64,000 nt of DNA from Nevskia soli DSM 19509 (GTDB taxonomy: Bacteria; Pseudomonadota; Gammaproteobacteria; Nevskiales; Nevskiaceae), in contig NZ_KL543998.1 in the NCBI RefSeq assembly GCF_000711955.1, positions 1-64,000 on the forward strand. Reading direction: 5' to 3'. Shown in pieces: positions 35,812 to 42,479 of this stretch. Positions within the stretch are counted from its first letter, which is position 1, and each line of letters starts with the position of its first letter. The position numbers and the translations under genes were made by a program. The notes under the pieces were generated by a model. It worked only from the letters and a program-made list of their open reading frames with translations. It made no database searches and was not told the origin of the DNA.

Positions 35812-36843
35812 TTAAAGCTTTTCCGGCTTCTTGCGGAAGCTGCTGGGGGAAATACCGGCCCAGCGGGTGAAGGCGCGGGTGAAGCTGCGGCGGTCGGAGA
35901 AGCCGAGGCGTTCGCTGATGGCCTCGATGCTCATGTCACCGTTCTCCAGCCACGCCGCCGCACTGCGAAAGCGGGCGCGGGACTGGAGCTCGGCGTAGCC
36001 CTTCCCTTCTTCCTGGAGACGCCGTTGCAGGGTGCGCGGGTGCAGGCCCAGGGCCTCTGCCATGCGCTCGATGCCCTGGCCCAGCAGCTCGGGACGGGCG
36101 GCGAAGGTCTGCTCGATCTGGGCGACGATGGCGCCGGTGGGCGAGGCCTTGGGCAAGGCGGTGAGCTGGCGTTGCACGCGGTATTCGGCCTGCCGGTGCA
36201 GGGCCGGGAAAGCGCCTTCGAGCGGCACGTCGAGCAGGCCGCGGTCGAACACCAGGGCCTGCTGCGGCTGGCCGAAGCGGACTTCGATGCCGAAGTACTT
36301 GTCGTACTCGGCAGCGTAAGGCGGCGGCGCATGTTGCAGGCACAGGCGGGCGAAGCGGGCGCGCTCGCCCAGCAGGGTGCGGCCGAACTTGTAGATGGAG
36401 GCGAAGGTGGTTTCGGTGAAGTACGGCGCGGGCGTGTTGTCGACGCCGAACTCCAGCAACAACCAGGCTTCGTCGCCCCGCTCTTCCAGGCGCACATTGA
36501 GAGCGGGGTTGATCAGCTCGCGCACCCAGTCGAAGACGCGCATGGTATCGCGCAGGGTGGAGCTGGTGGCGAGGAAGGTGCCGATGTCCGGCATGTACTC
36601 GAAGGCGAAGCTCTCGCCGAGCACGAAGGGATAGTGGTGGTTCTTCGCCCGCGCCACGCACTCGGCCATCACCTGCTGCAGTTGCATCGGGTTGACGGTG
36701 GCGCTTTCGAGGTGGATCAGGTCGGTGTCGATGCCGTTGTGGCGGAAGATCGGCTCGATGTTGAAGCCGCAGTGCGCCGCCGCCTTGATCCAGTTGGGCA
36801 AGGTGAGGAACGGAATCGGCGCGGTGTAGGGCGGGCGGCTCAT
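35812..36843 (-). CDS. AraC family transcriptional regulator
   Basis: This 343-aa protein has an N-terminal Arabinose_bd-type ligand domain (AYTAPIPFLTLPNWI-like start, VRELINPALNVRLEERGDEA near 150) and a C-terminal double helix-turn-helix. MSIEAISERLGFSDRRSFTR (about 305-324) is the second HTH, and RTLQRRLQEEGKGYAEL lies in the first HTH region. It is divergent from the MpaB-type oxygenase gene, separated by 97 bp, and so probably regulates that gene, itself, or the metal-hydrolase gene 140 bp downstream on its own strand. Inducer unknown. Confidence 0.93.
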   Translation of the reverse strand: MSRPPYTAPIPFLTLPNWIKAAAHCGFNIEPIFRHNGIDTDLIHLESATVNPMQLQQVMAECVARAKNHHYPFVLGESFAFEYMPDIGTFLATSSTLRDTMRVFDWVRELINPALNVRLEERGDEAWLLLEFGVDNTPAPYFTETTFASIYKFGRTLLGERARFARLCLQHAPPPYAAEYDKYFGIEVRFGQPQQALVFDRGLLDVPLEGAFPALHRQAEYRVQRQLTALPKASPTGAIVAQIEQTFAARPELLGQGIERMAEALGLHPRTLQRRLQEEGKGYAELQSRARFRSAAAWLENGDMSIEAISERLGFSDRRSFTRAFTRWAGISPSSFRKKPEKL

Positions 36844-36940
36844 GCGCGCAGTATGCCGCAGCGCGGCACCGGCGCATGCGGGTAAGGCGGATTGTGCACG
36901 CGCTTGTCTCCACCTCCGGTACGGGGTTCAATACGGCGGC

Positions 36941-37900
36941 ATGAAGAAACCCTCCCAGGATTCACCCGCCGCGCATCTCGGTCCCGACATCCTGCCGGGC
37001 GGGCGCAGCCGCATCCCGGGGACGGAGCCGCTGCGGCGGCGCATCGAGATGGCGATCTTCGGCCTGACTTCCGGCGCCGGGGCGCCGCGGCTGAATTTCC
37101 TGGAGCCGGCGGGCGATCCGGGTTTGTTCGGGCCACAGTCGGTGTGCTGGCGGGTGCATGGGGACTTCACCATCATGATGGTGGGCGGGGTCTGCGCGCT
37201 GCTGTTGCAGATGCTGCATCCGCTGGCATTGGCCGGGGTATGGGACCACTCGAATTTCCGCGAGGACATCCTCGGGCGGCTGCGGCGCACCTCCGCTTTC
37301 GTCGGCAGTACCACCTTCGCCGGGCGGCGCGATGCGGAGATGCTGATCGAGCGGGTGCGGCGGATCCATTTGCGGGTGACGGGCAGCACCGCCGACGGCA
37401 CTACCTACGCGGCCAGCGATCCGGATCTGCTGACCTGGGTGCATGTAGCGGAGCATTCCAGCTTCCTGCGTTCCTACCAGCGCTATGCGGTGAAGAAGCT
37501 GAGCGAGGCGGAGCAGGATCGCTACTACGCCGAGACTTCGCGGGTGGCGGAGATGCTGGGGGCGCAGGGCGTGCCGAAGTCGCGGGCGGAGGTGGAGCAG
37601 TACCTGCGCCGCCTGCGGACGCAGCTCGACTATTCGGATCGCGCCCGCGAGGTGCGCCGCATCCTGTTCAGCACGCCGGCGCCGAACGCGGCGATCAAGC
37701 CGTTCAGCCGCCTGTTCCTGGAAGCCGGGGAAGACCTGCTGCCGGACTGGGCGCAGCAGATGATGGGCGTGCAAGGCGGCGCGCTGGCGCGGCGGGCATT
37801 GCTGCGGCCGGCGGTGCGGGCGATGGCGCCAACGTTCCGCTGGGCCTTGCGCAACGGGGCGGCGGCGCGGGCCAGGTTGCGGATGGAGCCAGCGGGCTGA
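36941..37900 (+). CDS. Oxygenase MpaB family protein (DUF2236)
   Basis: The ATG at 36941 gives 319 aa starting MKKPSQDSPAAHLGPDI; an in-frame start at 36842 would overlap the regulator start and has no better site. VCALLLQMLHPLALAGVWDH near residue 80, LGRLRRTSAFVGSTTFA near 110 and LLTWVHVAEHSSFLRSYQRY near 160 are the conserved blocks of the ER-bound oxygenase / latex-clearing protein superfamily, where His residues bind a haem b. Substrates in related enzymes include polyprenols and rubber; the substrate here is unknown. It is divergent from an AraC regulator. Confidence 0.85.
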   Translation: MKKPSQDSPAAHLGPDILPGGRSRIPGTEPLRRRIEMAIFGLTSGAGAPRLNFLEPAGDPGLFGPQSVCWRVHGDFTIMMVGGVCALLLQMLHPLALAGVWDHSNFREDILGRLRRTSAFVGSTTFAGRRDAEMLIERVRRIHLRVTGSTADGTTYAASDPDLLTWVHVAEHSSFLRSYQRYAVKKLSEAEQDRYYAETSRVAEMLGAQGVPKSRAEVEQYLRRLRTQLDYSDRAREVRRILFSTPAPNAAIKPFSRLFLEAGEDLLPDWAQQMMGVQGGALARRALLRPAVRAMAPTFRWALRNGAAARARLRMEPAG

Positions 37901-37958
37901 ACGGGGAAGGGGCCCGGGTCGGCGGTAACGTGTACGCAGGTTTTCGCCCAAAAAACAC

Positions 37959-38000
37959 CATGCGTGCCATGCGTGCCAAGGTTTTTTGTTGGCACGCATG
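37959..38000. repeat. CATG 9-bp array and hairpin
   Basis: Two perfect 9-bp units CATGCGTGC start at 37959 and 37968. The second unit, extended to CATGCGTGCCAA (37968-37979), pairs exactly with TTGGCACGCATG (37989-38000) over a loop containing TTTTTT. The same CATG-every-9-bp pattern appears at 40100, 45569 and 46464. Confidence 0.75.
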
Positions 38001-38179
38001 CGGCGAGCGTGTGAATCTGCTGGCGCGGAAACCCCGATTCTTGGGCCCGGATTCCGCCTTCTTTGGCCCGGATCAAGTACGCCGCGGCCGTTGCTTGGCC
38101 GGAATAGAGGCGGGCTCCTTGTTGATGCAGAATTGTGGAAGCACCCCCTTCCCTCTCCAGTCTTTTGCCAGGATGGCTC

Positions 38180-38833
38180 ATGAATTCCGAATCATCGCAG
38201 GTGCAGGTTTTCTTCGACCCGGTCAGCCCGTATGCGTGGCTGGCTTTCAAGCAGATCGGGGCCTTGCGGGCGGCGGGGTTGGTGGTGGACTGCCGGCCGG
38301 TGCTGTTCGCGGGGCTGCTGAATGCGCATGGGCAGAAGGGGCCGGCGGAGATTCCGGCGAAGCGGGCTTATGTGTTCGGGGATGTGCTGCGGGTGGCGGC
38401 GCAGAAGGGATATGCGTTCAAGGGACCGCCTTCGCATCCCTTCAATCCACTGCGGGCGCTGCGGATGTGTATTGCGATCGACCGGGCGGATGAGCGGCTG
38501 AAGTTCGCGCAGGCGCTGCTGGAAGGCTGCTGGGAGCTTGGCGAGGACCTGAGTGAGCGACAGACGCTGGAGCGGATCGCCGAGCGCTGCGGGCTGGATG
38601 GACCGCAGCTCAACGCGGCGGCGGAGCGGCCGGAGATCAAGGCGCGGCTGATGGAGGCCACGGCGGCGGCGATCAAGGCGGGGGTGTTCGGGGTACCGAC
38701 CTTTTGTTTCAAGGGCGAGTTGTTCTGGGGTGGGGACCGGATGGAGACGCTGCTTTGGCGGTTGCGGCATCCGGGGCGGGAGGATGAGTTGTTGCAGGAT
38801 TTCTTGATGCGGGGGGCTTCGGCGCAGCGTTAG
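38180..38833 (+). CDS. 2-hydroxychromene-2-carboxylate isomerase / DsbA-like (kappa GST) protein
   Basis: The ATG at 38180 gives 217 aa and follows a CCAGGATGG site; a longer in-frame start at 38135 would add a non-conserved stretch. VQVFFDPVSPYAWLAFKQI (about residues 7-25) is the thioredoxin-like start with a serine (S-P-Y) in place of the DsbA cysteine, typical of HCCA isomerases and kappa-class GSTs. KAGVFGVPTFCFKGELFWGG near 170 contains the cis-proline. These enzymes act with glutathione in aromatic or chromene degradation. Substrate unknown. Confidence 0.88.
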   Translation: MNSESSQVQVFFDPVSPYAWLAFKQIGALRAAGLVVDCRPVLFAGLLNAHGQKGPAEIPAKRAYVFGDVLRVAAQKGYAFKGPPSHPFNPLRALRMCIAIDRADERLKFAQALLEGCWELGEDLSERQTLERIAERCGLDGPQLNAAAERPEIKARLMEATAAAIKAGVFGVPTFCFKGELFWGGDRMETLLWRLRHPGREDELLQDFLMRGASAQR

Positions 38834-39210
38834 GTTTCTTACAGGAAAAGGACGCAACAAGGGCGGAGTGTGGCGCAGGATTAGGCCTTGCATCTGAATT
38901 GAACCCTGCTTACGGCGCAATGCGCTGCGCCCCTCGATACACGTTGCTCCGCAACGCACTCGGGACAGGCTTATTGCGCCCGCTCGCTGAAGCCTGGAGA
39001 GATGGATGACCTGGGAGCCTATTTGCAGTCCATCCCGTAGTTGGCGGCAGGCTTAGCCCGGATGAAACAACGATAAGCAACCGGGGAACGCGCACAATCA
39101 TTTCCACCCATATTGCTCTTCACGCCATATTGTTCTTAAATCCGGCCTTGATGACCTTTGTAAAGCGCGCCGCAGCCGCATAGAATCCAGGCGGGGATTA
39201 CAAAAGGGGG
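38834..39210. other. Intergenic region with a GGCGCAATGCGC-type repeat
   Basis: No gene is supported. The stretch at about 38912-38985 reads GGCGCAATGCGCTGCGCCCC, then TCGATAC and later CTCGGGACAGGCTTATTGCG, a dispersed element also present at about 45846-45913, 46615-46652 and, in part, 53500-53560. A purine-rich site (AAGGGGG) precedes the next gene. Confidence 0.6.
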
Positions 39211-39216
39211 ATGGGG

Positions 39217-39948
39217 ATGGCTGCTACGGCAAGCGCTGGGGAGCGCACGTCAGGGCGTCGGTTCTTTTCGACGATGGCGATCTTCATGATCGTCTGTACC
39301 CTGATCGGCTTTGCGCCCAGTTTTTATCTTCGAGGTCTCGTCCACTACCCCAGGCCCAATCCGACGCTGAATCCGCTCATCATCCTGCACGGCACCCTGT
39401 TCACCGTGTGGATGCTGATTTTCTGGACGCAGGCGAGGCTGATTGGCGCCGGGCGCCGCGATCTGCATATGAAGCTGGGCATCGGCGGCATGCTGCTGGC
39501 AGTCGCCCTGGTTCCGCTGATGTACCTCGCCGCGGTGGGTGGCGTTGCCCGAGGGAGCGCACCGCATTTTACAACCCCGCTGGCCTGGACCGCGGTGCCG
39601 TTGGGCTCACTCGCCGCGTTTATCGCGCTGATCTACCTGGGATGGCGTCAACGCCGCAATGGGCAGGCACACAAGCGGCTCATGCTGTGCGCGGCACTCG
39701 TTTTGATGGGCCCCGCGATTGGCCGCTTCCCCATCGCACCGCCCGTCCTGACTGGGCACATCATTCAGCAGTCACTCGCCTGGTGCACGGTCATTCCGCT
39801 GTTCTTTCACGATAGCCGCACACTCGGCCATATTCACTGGGCCACCAAGCTCGGCGCCGGCTTGCTGGCAAGCGCGGTGATCCTGGGTATCGCCGGCATT
39901 GTCCTGCCCGGCTGGCCGGCGATCGCATCGCATCTACCAGGGCTCTGA
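39217..39948 (+). CDS. Seven-helix membrane protein of unknown function
   Basis: The ATG at 39217 (243 aa) is preferred over 39211 because AGGGGG ends just before 39211 and gives the right spacing only to 39217. Seven hydrophobic helices are seen, among them FFSTMAIFMIVCTLIGFAP, LIILHGTLFTVWMLIFW, LGIGGMLLAVALVPLMYLAA and HWATKLGAGLLASAVILGIA. HGTLFTVWM and LHMKLGIGGM recall DUF2306-like and cytochrome-b561-like small membrane proteins with scattered histidines, but I would not assign a family firmly. It stands alone on its strand. Confidence 0.7.
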   Translation: MAATASAGERTSGRRFFSTMAIFMIVCTLIGFAPSFYLRGLVHYPRPNPTLNPLIILHGTLFTVWMLIFWTQARLIGAGRRDLHMKLGIGGMLLAVALVPLMYLAAVGGVARGSAPHFTTPLAWTAVPLGSLAAFIALIYLGWRQRRNGQAHKRLMLCAALVLMGPAIGRFPIAPPVLTGHIIQQSLAWCTVIPLFFHDSRTLGHIHWATKLGAGLLASAVILGIAGIVLPGWPAIASHLPGL

Positions 39949-40098
39949 GGGCGACAGGCCACGATTATTTCCGTCAATCGGAGAATTTCAGGATTTAATT
40001 GTGGTCTCTGTCCCCCATTTTTAGCGTTTAGCTGATCGGTTTTTGAGCGGGTTGATTGGTGGTGACCGGGAGGCTTCAGGAGGCCGGACTTTGGCGTT

Positions 40099-40165
40099 CC
40101 ATGTAGACCATGGAATTCGCGCTATAAATAGCGGCACACATGGATTTCATGGAATACATGGCTGA
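40099..40165. repeat. Palindromic CATG array (5 units, 9-bp spacing)
   Basis: CATG begins at 40100 and 40109 on the left and at 40139, 40148 and 40157 on the right, each pair 9 bp apart. The left arm CCATGTAGACCATGGAA and the reverse complement of the right arm, CCATGTATTCCATG, are near-identical, and a short palindrome CGCTAT-AA-ATAGCG lies between them. The whole could fold into a cruciform. Confidence 0.7.
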
Positions 40166-40276
40166 ACCAGAAAGCTTGGAGTCCGCTACAGAACAATAGC
40201 TTCAGAAGCCCGTGGATTGCCGCAGGCTTCCCGTGGCTGCGCATCTGGCAATTTCTAGGGAGAAAATCCAGCTAGA

Positions 40277-40305
40277 TTGACGTCAGTTTTTACAAAATTT
40301 TTCAT
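40277..40305 (+). promoter_or_regulatory. Candidate sigma-70 promoter for the C5 methyltransferase gene
   Basis: TTGACG at 40277-40282 matches the -35 box in 5 of 6 positions; TTTCAT at 40300-40305 after a 17-bp spacer matches the -10 box in 4 of 6. The ATG follows about 65 bp later. No experimental support. Confidence 0.4.
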
Positions 40306-40370
40306 GAAATCAGAGGGCCTATAGCGAGGTCCTGGACATTCGCCTTAGATGTTGGCAAAGTCTTCGCGCC

Positions 40371-41639
40371 ATGAAGACATTTGTCGACCTATTTGCTGGG
40401 TGTGGAGGCCTTTCGTTAGGATTTCAGCGTGCCGGATGGCAACTCGAATTTGCCATCGAGGGCCATAAAGATGCATTTTCCACTTACCGCACAAATTTGC
40501 TTGAACGGGCCAGCGCGCAGGTTAATTGGCCGAGCTGGCTCCCGAAGCAAGCTCACGATATTGTTAATTTTATTGAGGAACATCGGGAGCGGCTTCGACA
40601 GTTAGCCGGCCAAGTTGAAATCATTATAGGGGGGCCGCCATGTCAGGGATTCTCAACAAATGGCAGGCGGCGACAAGACGATCCTCGAAACCAGATGGTA
40701 AAGAGCTATCTGGAACTCGTCTCACTGCTCAAGCCTCGCATGGTCCTGATCGAAAATGTGCGGGGCTTTACCTCCATGCCACACGACGAGAACGAGACAT
40801 TTTCGCAATTCGTTCTCGGCGCACTTGATCGTCTCGGCTACGACACCTGGTCCGAACTCCTTACCGCTTCAGACTGGGGAGTTCCGCAGCGACGACCTCG
40901 GTTCTTTCTAGTTGCGGTGAAGAAAGGCCTGCTACGGGGTGTTAATCCCTTCCAGCGGCTAAGGACACTTCGAAAATCCTTCCTTGCAGCGCGAGGCCTA
41001 CCGTTCGATAGGCCCGTAACGGCAAGCGAAGCTCTTGACGATCTCCGCACCGATGGCAAGTCAACAGTGCCAGATCCGGAATTCGGCTACCTGGGATTTG
41101 ACACTCTCGATTACCATGAATCAGGCGCCCCTTCTAGCTACGGTCGCTGGGCTCGTGACGGTATACGATCCCAACCAACCGACATGCGGTTGCCGCAACA
41201 TTCGACACTTGTAACAAAGCGGTTTGAGAAAATCCTAAAGACATGCCCTAAGGGGCACTGCATCTCCCCCGAGAATCGCAGGAAACTTGGCATCAAGAAA
41301 CGTTCGACGACACCCATGTCGCCCGAACTTCCCTCCCCCACGATCACGACACTTCCCGACGACATAATCCACTATGCGGAACCGCGGATATTGACCGTAC
41401 GCGAGCATGCTCGCCTTCAGTCCTTTCCAGATTGGTTCAAATTTGAGGGACCATATACTAGCGGCGGGGCGCGCAGGAAGATCGCTTGCCCTCGTTACAC
41501 CCAAGTGGGCAACGCTGTCCCACCACTCCTCGCACAAGCTCTTGCCGAGATGCTAGCTGGATTGCTCCGCCCTCTTCCCATCGAGCAACGGTCGAAGCGC
41601 ACAGATATTGTCGAGGTGGATTGCCATGCCTTGGCGTAG
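40371..41639 (+). CDS. DNA (cytosine-5)-methyltransferase
   Basis: This 422-aa enzyme has all core motifs of C5 methylases: VDLFAGCGGLSLGFQRAG (motif I, residues 5-22), GGPPCQGFS (motif IV, 87-95, catalytic C91), ENVRGF (motif VI, 128-133), VPQRRPRFFLVAV (motif VIII, 171-183) and QVGNAVPPLLAQALA (motif X, 378-392). The variable target-recognition region lies between about 190 and 340; the recognised sequence cannot be read. The gene is AT-richer than the flanking chromosome. Its last 87 bp overlap tail-to-tail with the receiver-like gene. It faces a GHKL ATPase, a receiver-like protein and a Vsr nuclease, and no ordinary restriction enzyme is present. Confidence 0.95.
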   Translation: MKTFVDLFAGCGGLSLGFQRAGWQLEFAIEGHKDAFSTYRTNLLERASAQVNWPSWLPKQAHDIVNFIEEHRERLRQLAGQVEIIIGGPPCQGFSTNGRRRQDDPRNQMVKSYLELVSLLKPRMVLIENVRGFTSMPHDENETFSQFVLGALDRLGYDTWSELLTASDWGVPQRRPRFFLVAVKKGLLRGVNPFQRLRTLRKSFLAARGLPFDRPVTASEALDDLRTDGKSTVPDPEFGYLGFDTLDYHESGAPSSYGRWARDGIRSQPTDMRLPQHSTLVTKRFEKILKTCPKGHCISPENRRKLGIKKRSTTPMSPELPSPTITTLPDDIIHYAEPRILTVREHARLQSFPDWFKFEGPYTSGGARRKIACPRYTQVGNAVPPLLAQALAEMLAGLLRPLPIEQRSKRTDIVEVDCHALA

Positions 41640-42479
41640 CTTCACAAAATCTGCACTGGAAATTGCAGGTTTGCCATGCGACGAAACCTCCCAACCACGT
41701 TCGCCGCGCGTTTCGGTTGCGTGCCCCAGCGTATTGCGCGGAGAAAGCACCTCATTGTCATAGCGCGCGAGGATCTTGCGGCAGTTGGCAAATACCGCAT
41801 CGCCCTTAAGGATGAACAGCGCGAGCTTCTGCAAATGAAAGCTCGTCACGGCCCTGCTTACAAGCCGTTCATTGAATGATTTGCAAGCCGCGTACTTCTC
41901 CTGTGCAAGCCCAGCTGCATTAGCGACCAGATCATCCAACTCTTTTGTCATCTTCGCCTGCGAAGATGCTTCGGCGCTGGCAAAGGCAGCGGATAGAAGG
42001 GCACGGAATTCGTCATCAGCCTTGCCAACGGTCCCCATTATCAAACCACGCATTGCTTCCAACCTCGAAAGCCGCTTCACTGCTTGATCGATATGGACGC
42101 CAAGCTTCTCCGCTAATTCCGTACGTGCAAGGCAATAAACGCCATCAATGTTGTTGTCATGCACCAGCTTTCGCAGATCCACCCTCGGCTTTCCGCTATA
42201 AAAGATTATGTCAGTGAATCCAAATCCCCTGCGGACTTCTTTGGCAACCTGATCTCCATTTCTGGCAGGATCACCCAGATCAAAGTCAACAACCACCAAA
42301 TCGAAATCATCATATTTTTGCTGGCGGATCGATAGCTCAGAGATATTGCCACCGTCAATCTCCATATCAATCCTTGGAATAAAACCAACTTCTACCAAAT
42401 ATTCCTTAATCTCCTCGACCTGCGTCCGCACATCCTGCGGTTGGTTTTCGAACCACAGAATCCTAAATTCAAGCCTCAT
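41553..42479 (-). CDS. Receiver-like protein with helical, HEPN-like C-terminal half
   Basis: This 308-aa protein starts with a CheY-like fold: FRILWFENQP (residues 5-14, acidic E11), DLVVVDFDLGDP (60-71) with D65 at the phospho-acceptor position, and TDIIFYSGKP (89-98) with S95 at the switch Ser/Thr position. The lysine normally found after the fifth strand is not visible (VYCLART, 114-120, has R119), so the domain may be atypical. Residues about 140-300 are helical and contain SPRNTLGHA, where R248-x4-H253 matches the RNase motif of HEPN domains (RNxxxH). This resemblance rests on one motif. It overlaps the GHKL gene start-to-stop in ATGA, so the two are translationally coupled. I do not know a named family for the full protein. 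Confidence 0.7.
   Translation of the reverse strand: MRLEFRILWFENQPQDVRTQVEEIKEYLVEVGFIPRIDMEIDGGNISELSIRQQKYDDFDLVVVDFDLGDPARNGDQVAKEVRRGFGFTDIIFYSGKPRVDLRKLVHDNNIDGVYCLARTELAEKLGVHIDQAVKRLSRLEAMRGLIMGTVGKADDEFRALLSAAFASAEASSQAKMTKELDDLVANAAGLAQEKYAACKSFNERLVSRAVTSFHLQKLALFILKGDAVFANCRKILARYDNEVLSPRNTLGHATETRGERGWEVSSHGKPAISSADFVKLRQGMAIHLDNICALRPLLDGKRAEQSS

Larger units (their letters stand above)
39949..40370. other. Intergenic region at the left edge of the methyltransferase island
   Basis: No gene is supported. It contains the CATG array at 40099-40165 and a possible promoter at 40277-40305. Composition shifts from GC-rich to AT-richer DNA across this stretch, so it is a reasonable place for one boundary of the inserted island; I see no obvious attachment-site repeat. 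Confidence 0.5.

Noticed and set aside
36892..38493. 533-aa plus-strand frame
   Set aside because: It runs through the MpaB gene, an intergenic hairpin and the isomerase gene in a third frame; both real genes have clear domains.
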